DNA from: Dipteris shenzhenensis | Lineage: Eukaryota; Polypodiophyta; Polypodiopsida; Gleicheniales | Assembly (NCBI GenBank): GCA_047967505.1 | Contig: CM106539.1 | Length of the DNA stretch: 64,000 nucleotides | Direction: 5' to 3' (one strand) | The notes under the pieces: generated by a model | Told to the model about the DNA's origin: nothing | Databases searched by the model: none | What the model saw: the letters and a program-made list of their open reading frames with translations, nothing else | Position numbers and translations under genes: made by a program | Shown here: one piece after another, positions 46,005-56,547 of the stretch | Numbering within the stretch: the stretch's first letter is position 1 | Layout of the letters: each line of letters begins with the position of its first letter

Positions 46005-46215
46005 AAGGGTTGAGGAGGAGGGAGGAAGGAGGAGAAAGAGGGAGGAACGAGGAGGAGGAGGAGGGAGGAGGAGGAGAAGAGAGGCGGGAAGAAGAGGAAG
46101 GAGGAGGAAGAGGGAGAAAGGAGGAGGAGAAGGGGGAGGAGGAGACAGAGGAGAAGGCTAAGGGGGGAGGGGGAGGAGGAGGGAGGGAGGAGGAGGAGGA
46201 GGAGGAGGGAGTACA
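46005..46215 (+). repeat. Purine (GGA/GAG)n low-complexity tract
   Basis: Nearly uninterrupted G/A triplet-like repeats over ~210 bp. The Ser/Pro/Leu-rich minus-strand frames and the Glu/Arg/Gly-rich plus-strand frame here are artefacts of this composition. Confidence 0.95.
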
Positions 46216-46460
46216 AGGATAGAGAGTGCAAGGGTAAGGGCATGCTAAAACACGATAGTGTAAGAGAGCATGGACGCAATGGAGATCAATCGCATGAACA
46301 CAATAGTGAGCGTGAACACTGAACCCCAAAGAGTGGGAGCTTCATTCCATTGAGAGATATTTATACGTGTTGGTCTCTACACAATCCGTAGGTACCTCCG
46401 TGGTGGGACCTCTTTTGTAGGAGACCTTTTGGACAGGAGTCCCTCCACTTTTGGGGGGGT

Positions 46461-46550
46461 CCTTTTGGGTCTCTACACAAAGTGGGGGAACCTTTTGGGT
46501 CTCTACACAAAGTGGGGGGATCTTTTGGGTCTCTACACAAAGTGGAGGGA
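46461..46550 (+). repeat. 30-bp tandem repeat, three units
   Basis: Three consecutive 30-bp units of CTTTTGGGTCTCTACACAAA followed by a GTGGGGG-type tail start at 46461, 46491 and 46521 with one or two changes. A relative of the phrase (TTGGTCTCTACACAAT) occurs at 46370, so the repeat grew from local sequence. Confidence 0.9.
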
Positions 46551-47721
46551 CCTCAAAAAGTGTAGGCTTTTAGTCTTTCTCTCTCTAGATTTAGTATTTC
46601 TCTCTCTAGATCTTGATTTTGCAAGTATGATTGGATCTTTTCTAGAGAGGATTTTGGCTATCCTCATCCTTTCAAATTTATTATATCATCTTTTTGGATC
46701 AAGATATTACAAGCGGAGCTTTGCCGCTACTCTACACACATAATGCTCTCATAGTTGTTGTCCTAGACTGTACTTTTGGCCCTTGTTGCCACAAGGTTAA
46801 CATCTGCATAAGGTATGTCCAAGGAATCACGACCTCATGGCAATGACCGCTACTAAAAATAGGACTTCAGATGCCTCAAACCATGGGTGTCACTGCATAA
46901 TTGGACTCAGCAAGAGAATATGCAAATATCTATCTTCTACTGGAACTCCAATATCCCAACCGATGAATGGGAAATGGAGAGACAACCCTTGGATTTAACT
47001 GCAGCATTTAACCTTAAGTTAGGTAAAATAGCACCAAGGGGTAAGATTTATCCCTACTACCACGTGGCACTTGTGTGAAACTATGAAGAGAAGTATGAGA
47101 GGGACATAGATCGATGAGACAGAGTATCAAATTTGAAGAATCCTTCACTAAATTGGTCATAAATTTGCAGACAATAGTTCTGGCCCACCACCGAAATAGA
47201 CAGATCTGGAAATGGTAGCCTAAGCAAGCGGGTCCTAACCATGGCCGTCTGAAACATAGGAAGGGATCTAGATTTTGAAATGCTTGCTCCACCGACTAGT
47301 TTTCCCTGCTCCTGCTCCTTCTCCTAGGCTGGATGGAAGCTCAATGGAAGCTTGGAATTGCTTCAGAAGTGGAGGAGAGAGTAATGAGCTCATGAAGTGA
47401 TTTCGTAGCAGGGGATGCTAGATTCACGAGATGAATCTCAAATTTTCCTTTTTGCTTCAAACAACCTTCACAACACTCAACATAGTCCATAGCTAGCTAC
47501 TAATGGTCACACCCATGTGGTTCTCCTGTGAGAAAGCGCCTCACCCATACAAAAAATTGGTCACTCTGTCTTAGAAAACGTATTTTTTGCTCCAAAACCA
47601 CTCATGGGCTTGCAAAAACACTCCAAGACTACCATAAATCACTTGCAAGCTTGACTCCAGGCTCCAAGCACACACACACGGGCTCAGCTAAACCACCCAC
47701 AAGCATCAGATAAACCTCCCA
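46551..47721. other. Spacer, likely interior of a minus-strand copia element without recognisable genes
   Basis: It lies downstream (minus strand) of the primer-binding site at 47.72 kb. I cannot recognise gag or pol in any frame. A short open frame at 46887-47078 has no known domain. Confidence 0.4.
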
Positions 47722-47734
47722 GGCTCTGATACCA
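47722..47734 (-). promoter_or_regulatory. Copia-type primer-binding site with adjoining LTR edge
   Basis: On the minus strand it reads TGGTATCAGAGCC, an exact match to the initiator tRNA-Met primer site of plant copia elements. Two bases away the LTR would end on the plus strand at 47737 (TGAGAGTTCTCTCA, itself a small inverted repeat). This marks a minus-strand LTR element whose LTR extends right from 47737; its other limit and partner LTR were not found. Confidence 0.65.
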
Positions 47735-47929
47735 ATTGAGAGTTCTCTCAACGAATAGAAATAGAAGAGGGCAAGAGAGAGGGTGAGCCAAAAGAGAGCC
47801 ACACAAGTTTTGGTGAGTGCAAAGCATCCTAATCTTCTATGTCATCCATATGTATGTGTGTTTGAGTCCTGTTTGAGTATTGTACATAACTGAGGTTAAG
47901 GCATAATGGCCTTTAATCCCCACATGATA

Positions 47930-48440
47930 CAACATCCAAGGTCAATAATTTGTGTTTATCATACCCTAGAAGGAACATGTATTTTGTTGATGCATCTATT
48001 CTGATGGACATCCATGTAGGGATAATGTACTTTGCTGATGCATCTATTGATTATGACTTTAGTGTTTCTTGTGTTGGAGATTGCCATCAACAATTCATTT
48101 GAAAACCCAATAAACACACCCTTGGACTCAGAGAACCTTAGTGTGTTTCACATGGCAACCTTAAGGTGAAAGTTCTCTTAAAGGGCCATAGGGAGACCAC
48201 AAGGTCTAGATTTTCTTCATGGTCACCATAGGGAACAATATCTAAGATCTATAATTTGTGTTTATCATACCCATACAATATCCAAGGTCTATAATTTGTG
48301 TTTATCATACCCTAGAAGGAACATGTACTTTGTTGATGCATCTATTCCAATGGACATCCATGAAAGCATCATGTGCTTTGTTGATGCATCTATTCAAATG
48401 GACATGCATGCATGCATGCATGCATCATGAAATCAAGCCA
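47930..48440 (+). repeat. Dispersed direct repeats and CATG microsatellite
   Basis: A ~110-bp segment starting ATCCAAGGTCAATAATTTGTG at ~47931 recurs near 48279. A shorter version of its first part occurs at ~48238. Within them CTTTG(T/C)TGATGCATCTATT is itself repeated. The block ends in (CATG)n at 48400-48425. Confidence 0.8.
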
Positions 48441-49320
48441 AACTTCTAGTGGCAAGGCCTCTCGATTCTTATGGTTTATGACCACGAACAATATGCACAT
48501 AGCGTGATATTGGGAGCAGTCCACTATACATTTTTCCTCGCTATTTAAATCTCCTTTTTTGAACTCCCAAAAGATGTTGGGTTAGTTTGTTTTTTTGAAG
48601 GATGGCAAGCTTTTGCTCCTTCTAATAGGTTGTCCCTATTGTAATTGACTCTATCAACAACACACTTTAAGGTAGTTCTATTTGACCTCAATTGTCATCT
48701 GTCAATATTTTCTTCACCATCTCGAAAACACACTTTAAGGTAGTTCCATCTGACATAAATTGTTCATCTATCAATGTTAACTTCACCATAGCTCGTGCTC
48801 ATCATGTTGACCTCCTCGTGCTAAGAAGAAATGGGTCATTTTTATCCAAGTCAAATTACCATATCTTCCTGCAAAATGAAATGGCCTACAAGCCTTGAAT
48901 TGATGTCGTTTAATTGGTAATTGGTACCTCTTGTTTTTTCAAACATAGGAACATGAAGTAATGTTGCACAAACATGTATCATAAATGAGTTCAACAATCT
49001 TAAAGTCTATCAAATGAGTTCAAACCAGTTCAACAATCTTCCTATAGTAAGTAATGTGTAGAAATATTGTGATATGTGTTGCGTAGATTGCATCTCATTT
49101 TCCTCTTTCAAACCATAGTTATCAGCAAAGTCTACCATAAATCCAACCACATCATTAAGGAAATGATCAAGGATTGCATATTCACGATCACGTGAATTTT
49201 CTTGTGACTACGTGTCATGATGACGTATTTCATGCATTCACGGTTACAATCATGGCTTTACGCTATCAGGTGGCCTTAACCTAGAAACCGGATACATACC
49301 AATAGTAACAAGAACACTAC
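48441..49320. other. Spacer without supported gene
   Basis: A phrase 'CACACTTTAAGGTAGTTC(C/T)AT' is repeated at ~48661 and ~48728, and TTCAACAATCTT at ~48990 and ~49028. No coding signal. Confidence 0.45.
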
Positions 49321-49324
49321 CAAC

Positions 49325-49560
49325 AGTATCTATATACTAGTGGTAGTGCTAATAGTACCACCGGTAGACTGACATTATTACCGGCAATAGTAGTAACCAT
49401 ACTGCCAGTACTTTTACTACCGTCAGTAGTTTAAGTATAACCGCTGGTAGTATTATTACAACTGGCGGTATTGTTCTTCTTACTGCCAGTAGTACTACTG
49501 ATACCATTGATAATCTTCAAACTATCGGCGGTAGTACTACTGCCCCAAAATATATGCCAA
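49325..49560 (+). repeat. Degenerate CCGGTAGTA/TACTACTG repeat
   Basis: Irregular repetition of a 10-14 bp theme such as ACTACCGGCAGTAGT in both orientations. It probably began as a short-unit tandem array. It can fold into many small hairpins. Confidence 0.75.
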
Positions 49561-49764
49561 CCACTGGTGTCATTTTCCACTAACAGTGGATTGAGAAGAG
49601 GTTAAAATCCTCCTCTCTCCATGTTCTAGCCAAGGGGCCTGGTCCAAGAAGTGGTTGCTGGTCGTGCATCCTGAATAGGATGGGGGGCTAGTTGGGACCA
49701 CGACTTGGAACTAGGTTTCCTTGGCCCTCCACATAAAGGGGGGCGTGGGGGGGTTAATCAAAAT

Positions 49765-49930
49765 TTTTAAGAAATTATCTTGCATTTCTTGCATGCATGC
49801 ATTGAAATCAATTTTTTTACGAAATTCTCTTGCATTTCTTGCATGCATGCATTGAAATCAAATTTTTTACGAAATTATCTTGCATTTCATGCATGCATGC
49901 ATTGAAAGAATCATTTATTGCATGCATGCT
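49765..49930 (+). repeat. ~53-bp tandem repeat with GCATGCATGC core, about three units
   Basis: Units of 'AATTTTTTACGAAATT.TCTTGCATTTCTTGCATGCATGCATTGAAATCA' stand in tandem, with a degenerate trailing copy to about 49970. The TGCATGCATGCA core is self-complementary. Confidence 0.9.
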
Positions 49931-50095
49931 TTGAAATCATTTGCATTTGCACTCCATTTGCATTTCATGCATGCATAGGGTGGGAGTTATTGTCAGATGC
50001 TTGCCTGCTCACTATTGTGTGGCAACTATAGCTATTTGCTAGTGCCAAGTGAGAAATCTTTTCACACACACACACAACAAGATCTAATCACAAGC

Positions 50096-51705
50096 ATGGC
50101 CTCAACCGCCAGCACTAAGCAAAAAGTAGAGGAAGAGCCAAGTAAGGGCGAGCACAAGAGAGTGATGAGAAGCATTTGGGATGCCTTTTTTATTAGGGTG
50201 TGCAACACAGAGGAGAGTGAGATGGAATCAACCCTATCTAGTTTAGAGGGAGTTAGTACTATAGAGAGGAGGATTCTTGGTGATGCTAAGACCAGTTTGT
50301 AGTATGAAGGTCATGATGACCTTGTGAGCCGAGTGGATGCCATGCTTTGGGTTAATAGCTTTTTGGGAATGCAGAGACCTGATTCAACGAAGCATGCAAT
50401 GTAGACCCTACTCTTGCACAAGAGTTTGATGTCTTCAAATTAACATAATGGACGAGTGTATGGGCCAAGCACAAGAGTAAGGTCGTTGCGTCAGATCGCT
50501 GTGTCATAGTGGCTAAGAGCTGGGAAAAGAAGGTTGCAGTAGCTTATGGGCAAGCTACATCCTTGGCTGTAGGTGAAGAGCAACCAGCCTCTATACCCTC
50601 TCAACCATTGAGAGGTGATGAGGTTCAAAGGGCACAACACGTGGCTAGTAACATAGATAGAGTGTCAATCTTGGCCTATGTCATAGAGACGGAGATCCAA
50701 GTTGGTGAGAAAATTGGCTTAGGATCCTACAACTCTATTTTTAAAGTGCGGTTGGTAGGAGCTGCAGGGTTGCCATATCACGTGGAATATGCCAAAAAGA
50801 AGTACAAGGGCAATATTGGGACACGTACACGAGAAGAAAGGAGAGAACAACTCATGTAGATTTTACACCCAATCCTTGTACATGTGATCACAGCAACCCG
50901 AGAAGAGCCACTGTGGACCATCACACCATACTTTAATGGCGGTAGATTATTGCAGTTTCTTTGAATTATGCCAATGGACCAGGGCACGTTCACATGCTAC
51001 TTCCACCATGTTCTAAGAGGAGGAGTGGATCTGATGGCCACAACAAGTGGGGAAGTCCAAGCTACATTGGAGAAGGAAGATATTGCTCGAATCAATGTCT
51101 TTTGTGAGAATCTCCTCCATATCATCCATACACTTGTGGATGGTTTGGGAAAGCTGCACGTAGGAAGGTGGATGCATATAGATCTGCACCCATGCAAAAT
51201 CATATTGGATTTTGTTGGAAAGTCTAGATGCCAAGTAGGCATCATAGACTGTGCGATGGCCATGGACTTCTCGGAGAGTCGAAAGGCATTCAAGCATCTG
51301 AAAAAACAGTCTTTGGAGATAGATGCCAACTTTGCTAAGAGAGTTCGTAGGAAAGAGAAAGAGCACAGGTGAAAAAATTGGCTTGCACCCGAGCTATAAG
51401 AAGTAACCTTAAGAGGCAGATATACATGCCATGCAGATACCTATGCATTGGGATGGATCATTGTTGAGATGATTCAATTTTTTTAAGATGCCTGGGTTTA
51501 TATTGAGAATGGTCAAAAAATGCCTCCCTCTCATGTTATTAATTCCATTAAGTGTCATGCGCATGAACAAATGATGCATTGCATTGCCGATCAGAGAAAG
51601 CTGCCTGCAGAGACTAGTGATATCTCAAAGAGAGTAGAATGTGAGGGAGAATTAGCTATGATGCCTATGGAAGAGATGTCTCTTGCCCTTAGGCTTGCAA
51701 CATAA
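50096..51705 (+). pseudogene. Decayed protein-kinase-like gene
   Basis: From 50509 a single frame reads through to 51705, interrupted only by about five stop codons. Kinase features are the glycine-rich loop VGEKIGLGSYNSIFKVRL (50701-50754), Tyr-Ala-Lys-Lys-Lys in the expected lysine region (~50788), and the catalytic-loop relative HIDLHPCKIILDF (51175-51213, normally HRDLKPxNILLDF). Further on are GIIDCA at the DFG position (51238-51255), WLAPEL at APE (51379-51396) and ADTYALGWIIVEM (51436-51474). An upstream portion from ATG 50096 (MASTASTKQKVEEE) is in another frame to ~50430. The DFG Phe-Gly are lost, so even the ancestor may have been atypical. The stops look like C-to-T changes (CAG, CGA, CAA to TAG, TGA, TAA). 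Kinase family not assigned. Confidence 0.7.
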
Positions 51706-52803
51706 GCCACATTTTTTGCCTTGTAATATTTTTGGGACACCATGTGTTTATCAAACTTATTGTAATAATAAACTTCTTGTTCAAAAACAAAATTACTAGG
51801 CTTGAAAGCATTTATAATTCAAAAAGATGCCATTTATGTTGTGGATGTATGGCCTTTTATATTATATAAAGATTGCAACATGTACATTTTGCATAGCATA
51901 TGTGACATCTTCATCTTTCATCGAGCATATTACACATGACATTTGCATCTTGTGTCCTATCTCACACAAGATAAACTCACAAATATTGAATTTGATGCAT
52001 GCAGACTTTGCATATTGCACTCAGGGCATTTATCTATATTGTGCTATCCAAACTACAGTATCCGCACTACACTATTCGAAAATGTCACAAGGAGAGGATA
52101 CTCCTCCTCCACATAGGGAGGAGGTAGTCTCCAAAAGAGTAGGCAAGCGTCCATTGATGCAAGAGGAGGCTAAAGAGAAGCTGAGCATCAATGGTTACAG
52201 CTTGAGCGGCTACGTAGGGTTGCCGGCGCAGCGCTCAAGCATGTGCCAGCATTAGGAAAAAAGGGAGCTCATTTTGGGGCCCTATAAGAAATTCGCTATT
52301 TTCTCTTTTATCTCTCTTCTAAAATGTGGAAAAAGCAATAAAATATGGATGTCTGTCAGTTTAGGACCACAGGTGTGTCAATCCAAGGAGGAATACAAAA
52401 GTCATTTTAAAGAATTGAGAAGACGCTGCATTAAACTCTCCATATAGATTTCACATCTCTTTCGATGGCGGCCTCTCATAAAGAACCCATCACACCCTGA
52501 CTAATCCATTTTTTTTCAAATATTTGAATGGTTACCGTGAAAGATTAGATGATTTTTATAAAAAGCAAACAAGATGAAGAACCAACCCTCACAAAATGGC
52601 TGTGTGTAACCATGCTGTTGAAGAAGAACCCCAAAAGAAGGACTACACCATTTACATATTGATTTAGAAGAAAAATTTGCGCTGCTATAGAAAAGAGGAA
52701 AGGTTCCGCTTATGAATGCTGATCAAAAGGAAAACATGAGAAGAGCAGGCTCCCAACATATCGACTCTTATGGTGCGACGGACAAATTTACCCAAAATGT
52801 CCA
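51706..52803. other. Spacer between kinase pseudogene and next gene-like locus
   Basis: A short open frame ends at 52252-52254 (from ATG 52081: MSQGEDTPPPHREEVV..., about 57 residues, charged). It has no homologue I can name and may be an exon remnant. Nothing else is supported. Confidence 0.4.
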
Positions 52804-53567
52804 TTGAGAAATTCGAGCCCTCCATTTTCTAATCCGACAATGCTATTGAGGTTTGTGGGTGATGGTAACAATGGAATGTATGGATACATTTCGACTCAAC
52901 ATTCAACTGTGGAAATGTACAAGACATTGTATGTCCAAGAAATAATGGAGAAGGACAAAGAAATGTCGATAAATTCAGACTTGAAAGAGCAGTTGCAAAG
53001 GGAAGTCAAAGAGCATTCAAAGACAAAGAATGAGCTAAGGAGAGCAAGAATGAAGAGAACCGTTCTTGGAGAGAGACAACAAAGCAAGAGAATTTGAAAC
53101 ATTGCGGAATTGAAAGTTGGCACTGGAGGATGTAAGCAAAGAGTACAGAAAGCAAGGTAAGAGTACATCTTGTTTAGTCATTGTATTTGTATATGTGTGT
53201 CTATCTTGCAAGAAAATCTGTAATATTGCAAGCAAAGTTTACGTAGGGAAATTTTAGGACTTGAGAAAGAAAACAAGAAAACATTAATCCTTATTTAATT
53301 CCTGTCAAACAAATGAAGGGTTTAGTCTCCACTGTTCTTGTAAAGAACATGATGGAGGAAAAGAAGTTTAAGAAGGTAAACGTGAAGTGCTTGAAGACTT
53401 TGTATCAGAAAGGAAATCTGATGTTACAAAAATTCAAGAGGCTCTTGATGTGAGAGGAGTGAGCAGGAAAGGATATGCTTCAATATTTAGAGTTGTGTCA
53501 TCAACATTAAAAGATCAACGGATAAAACGTTAGTTGTTACCAACACCAGCATAAGTGTGGAAGGAAC
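52804..53567 (+). pseudogene. Uncharacterised gene-like locus, part left of the retrotransposon
   Basis: A coiled-coil-like exon (52896-53094: IMEKDKEMSINSDLKEQLQR, KEHSKTKNELRRARMKR) is followed after a gap by an exon-like frame from 53314 (MKGLVSTVLVKNMMEEKKF). After a one-base slip it continues KIQEALDVRGVSRKGYASIF, RVVSSTLKDQ (53431-53514). Two stops follow, then VWKE runs up to the insertion point at 53567. The reading resumes in phase right of the element (RGHLNQEIDKF at 56553), so the mobile element sits inside one former exon. I do not recognise the family. The stops show decay. Confidence 0.55.
53563..53567 (+). repeat. Target-site duplication (left), GGAAC
   Basis: GGAAC precedes the 5' LTR and recurs at 56548-56552 after the 3' LTR. 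A 5-bp duplication is standard for copia-class integrase. Confidence 0.95.
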
Positions 53568-53915
53568 TGTTGAGAGTTGTGGTGCCATGAGCACATGTAG
53601 AGCAAAGGTATGAGCAAAGGGAAAGCTGCCACATGGCATGGAGGAGATATCCCACATGTGAGCAAGCAAAATGGATGTAAGTACCCTCACCTATAAAAAG
53701 GAGGTTCATTTGAAGTAAATCAACCAAGCACTTTGCACTATCTCAAGATTCTCTTTATGAGTCCAAGTTAATCTATCTTGGAACCTAATTGACTTGAGAT
53801 ACATGTCATGAGCACTCTCTTCATCTTGCTTGCACTTAGGTTGCATCCTCCGTAGATTAGTGTTGTATTAGGATGTTGTCTTAGTGACTAGGAGAGTAGG
53901 ATCCTCACTTTGTCA
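53568..53915 (+). mobile_element. 5' LTR of the gag-only element
   Basis: 348 bp, from TGTTGAGAGTTG to CACTTTGTCA. A TATA box (CTATAAAAAG) at 53691-53700 would start transcription about 30 bp downstream, dividing U3 from R. The stretch from ~53700 onwards is probably R/U5. Confidence 0.95.
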
Positions 53916-53927
53916 TGGTATCAGAGC
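53916..53927 (+). promoter_or_regulatory. Primer-binding site of the gag-only element
   Basis: TGGTATCAGAGC immediately follows the 5' LTR. It is complementary to initiator tRNA-Met, the usual primer for plant copia elements. Confidence 0.93.
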
Positions 53928-55175
53928 TTAGGTATAGTCTCCTAGATTAGTTGTAGGTTGCCTTAGAAGCACATGTTTTCTCTTAGGTTAGTTTTAGTTT
54001 TAGATTGAAAACAAATTTCCGTCCATATTTCCGTTGAGCTCTTTGAGAGAGAGAGATATAGATTGAGAGAGAAGCTCTTGATTGGACCTCATGCTTGAGT
54101 GGTAAGGTTTACACAAATCTACATGACTTCTCCTTGCATGCAACAGATCTACAGACCGCCATCAATGCCTTAGTAGCCTTCACAAGCTCCAACGCAGTCT
54201 TCCAACACAGAGCTTGCACAAACAGCCCATCGACAAAGCCAAGCATTCGACGACTGTTCCAAAAGCCATTCGAGGCTCTAGCTCTCAGCTAGCTTCCTCA
54301 AAGCCCCTCATGACCAACGAGCGGCCTCCACAACAGCGAGCCCGCTCTAGCAAAAGGAACTCTGGGCAGCAAGGGACCTCCAGAAGCAAAGAAGACTCTC
54401 GCATCAAACGGCTCCTACGACGACTCGCTGAGCTCCAGCCTCCTTCGACCATCCATACGCGCTGAGAGATTCACCCGAGGCGAGCAACCAACTGCTCATG
54501 TAACCTTTGTTGCCCGTCAGCATAGCTCTCCTACCCGACGGAGTCAGCTCACCAACGCTCCTCTGCAATAACCCGATTCAGCGACCTCCAGCCTACCATA
54601 GGCATCCGCTCCCAACATCACGGGCAAGGTGGTCTCCAAGCAGGTTGAGACGAGCTGCGACTCCTCCAGTCATCCTCAAGCTCTCTCCGTCGAGGCCGCA
54701 TCGTCGTCGTCGTCACCTCAAACCTTTTCTTTGCTAAGGTTCCTACAAAAAGACACGTGGCAGATAAATACTTACTAGGGTTAGCTAGAAGCACCCTTGG
54801 TTGAGTTTGAAATCAGTATGGTTAAGATAACCTTGGGTAAAGTTTATGGTTAGTTGGACCATGGTTAGTTAATGTAACCTTGGGTTTAACCAAGTTGGGT
54901 TCAAAGGTCACCACAGTGCCTTCTAAGCACACAGCCTCTTGTTAAGCACAGTATGGAATTCAGCATGTGAATCCCTGTGCCACATCATCAAAGGCCCTCT
55001 TCTTCACAAAAGCTTCAACAAACCATAACTTGCAATCCAGGAAGAATTTGCACACGCTCCAAAATGGAAAAGTGATCGTCTTTTCGAGCTCTACGCACTT
55101 GTCAACTCAGATTTTCTGTATGCAATTAGACACTGCCAGATTTGAAAGTATCATCAAACTGGTAAGACCTTTGCA
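53928..55175 (+). other. Long leader of the gag-only element with GC-rich block
   Basis: About 1.25 kb lies between the primer site and gag, much longer than a usual copia leader. The part ~54130-54740 is clearly more GC-rich than the flanks, with several short open frames (54095-54292, 54214-54465, 54507-54737) that are Ser/Pro/Arg/Gln-rich. None has a domain I recognise. It could be a captured host fragment or a packaging/translation-control leader. Boundaries of a capture cannot be set by eye. Confidence 0.5.
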
Positions 55176-55985
55176 ATGGCAATCTGCACTCCAACTGTTG
55201 AGAAGTTCACCGGGGATGGATTTCACACATGGTCTACACAAATGAGATATCTTCGGATGCACCAAAAGCTTTGGAAGATTGTAAAAGAAGATATACCCAC
55301 TGCACAAAATGATGCTTGGAAGGAAAAAGATGAAGCAGCACTATCACTCATTGGATTGCACTTGGGTCCAAACATAATTCATCATATAGACTCTAAGGAT
55401 CATGCCAAGGATGCATGGGATGAGTTGAACACAGTGTTTGGTGCAAAAGCCAAAAACCAAGAAATCCATCTTAAGATTGAATTCTATGGTATGCACATGG
55501 GCTTCAATGAATCCATGGCACAATTTGTCAACAAAATCAAAAGCATTATGACTCAACTAGAGGGCATAAATGCAAAAGTAGGAGAGAAAGATGCACTTGC
55601 AATTCTCCTTAAAAGCATGCCTGCAGAGTATAGTGCATTGACAACCACTTTGAAGAATTTGCCAGATCCAAAGTTTGAAGAATGTGTATCCTCTCTTCTC
55701 GAAAAAGAAAGAGAGTTGAAGGCATCGACATCAACATCGACATCAACACACAACAGTTATAATGAAGAACAAGCACTATTCAGTAAAACATCAGTGAAAT
55801 GCTACCATTGCGGAAGGATGGGTCACTATCAAAGTGACTGCAGATTGAAGAACAAACCAAAGTGTCACCATTGCAAGAAGCTCGGACACAAGGAAGAAGA
55901 TTGCAGATTGAAGAATCAACAAGTCAACTACGTGGAGTCATCATCAAGCCATGAGCCAAAAGGTGACATCAATGGAATGTATTGA
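55176..55985 (+). CDS. gag protein of non-autonomous copia-type element
   Basis: An intact 269-residue ORF. The N-terminal two thirds match the copia gag (UBN2/DUF4219-like) capsid region: VEKFTGDGFHTWSTQMRYL (residues ~8-26), LWKIVKED, KDAWDELNTVFG, SMAQFVNKIKSIMTQLEG, ILLKSMPAEYSALTTTL. A Ser/Thr linker (residues ~188-196) is followed by two CCHC zinc knuckles, CYHCGRMGHYQSDC and CHHCKKLGHKEEDC, both perfect C-x2-C-x4-H-x4-C. These bind RNA during particle assembly. The ORF ends in TGA right after a short acidic/Ser tail and does not run on into protease. ATG 55176 is the first in-frame start and sits just before the conserved capsid N-terminus. Confidence 0.93.
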   Translation: MAICTPTVEKFTGDGFHTWSTQMRYLRMHQKLWKIVKEDIPTAQNDAWKEKDEAALSLIGLHLGPNIIHHIDSKDHAKDAWDELNTVFGAKAKNQEIHLKIEFYGMHMGFNESMAQFVNKIKSIMTQLEGINAKVGEKDALAILLKSMPAEYSALTTTLKNLPDPKFEECVSSLLEKERELKASTSTSTSTHNSYNEEQALFSKTSVKCYHCGRMGHYQSDCRLKNKPKCHHCKKLGHKEEDCRLKNQQVNYVESSSSHEPKGDINGMY

Positions 55986-56032
55986 AAAGCAAAAACCTTG
56001 CCAACCTTGCCTATTATGTTTTGTAATCAAAC

Positions 56033-56199
56033 CTGACCACCTGAGAGTAGCTATGAAAGCACCCAGGGGAGGTATTGACATGTAAAAACCACACTTGACC
56101 ACCTTAAGTAGCAATGTATGCACTAAGGGGAGGTGATGGATTTGTAACTCACATCTGACCACCTTGCAGTAGCCAAAAGATTATGGCACCAAGGGGAGG
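56033..56199 (+). repeat. Three tandem ~60-bp units each with a polypurine-tract-like AGGGGAGGT
   Basis: Three imperfect units share CTGACCACCT...AGTAGC...CAC(C/T)(A/C)AGGGGAGGT. The purine cores lie near 56072-56081, 56138-56147 and 56191-56199. Only the last one abuts the 3' LTR and is the functional polypurine tract by position. The others are extra copies, each followed by a TTGA or ATGG resembling the LTR start. Confidence 0.8.
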
Positions 56200-56547
56200 T
56201 GTTGAGAGTTGTGGTGCCATGAGCACATGTAGAGCAAAGGTATGAGCAAAGGGAAAGCTGCCACATGGCATGGAGGAGATATCCCACATGTGAGCAAGCA
56301 AAATGGATGTAAGTACCCTCACCTATAAAAGGGAGGTTCATTTGAAGTAAATCAACCAAGCACTTTGCACTATCTCAAGATTCTCTTTATGAGTCCAAGT
56401 TAATCTATCTTGGAACCTAATTGACTTGAGATACGTGTCATGAGCACTCTCTTCATCTTGCTTGCACTTAGGTTGCATCCTCCGTAGATTAGTGTTGTAT
56501 TAGGATGTTGTCTTAGTGACTAGGAGAGTAGGATCCTCACTTTGTCA
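56200..56547 (+). mobile_element. 3' LTR of the gag-only element
   Basis: 348 bp, two substitutions relative to the 5' LTR, no indels. It starts TGTTGAGAG and ends TTTGTCA, followed by the GGAAC target duplication. Confidence 0.95.

Larger units (their letters stand above)
53568..56547 (+). mobile_element. Complete non-autonomous LTR retrotransposon with gag only (TR-GAG type)
   Basis: A 2,980-bp element with two 348-bp LTRs that differ at only two positions: A/G in TATAAA(A/G)GG and in GATAC(A/G)TG. It has a perfect copia-type primer site after the 5' LTR, a purine tract before the 3' LTR, a 5-bp target duplication GGAAC, and one intact gag ORF. There is no protease, integrase, RT or RNase H anywhere inside. 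This is the architecture described for plant 'terminal-repeat retrotransposons with GAG' (TR-GAG). It must be mobilised by enzymes of an autonomous copia partner elsewhere. LTR identity (346/348) marks it as the youngest element in the window. Confidence 0.95.

Noticed and set aside
45923-46329. Ser/Pro/Leu-rich minus-strand frames and Glu/Arg-rich plus-strand frame
   Set aside because: Products of the (GGA)n tract, not genes.
50509-51705. Stop codons in the kinase-like frame rescued by RNA editing (U-to-C)
   Set aside because: Such editing is known for organelle transcripts of some land plants. The neighbourhood (spliced genes, LTR elements) is nuclear and neighbouring elements show the same decay pattern.
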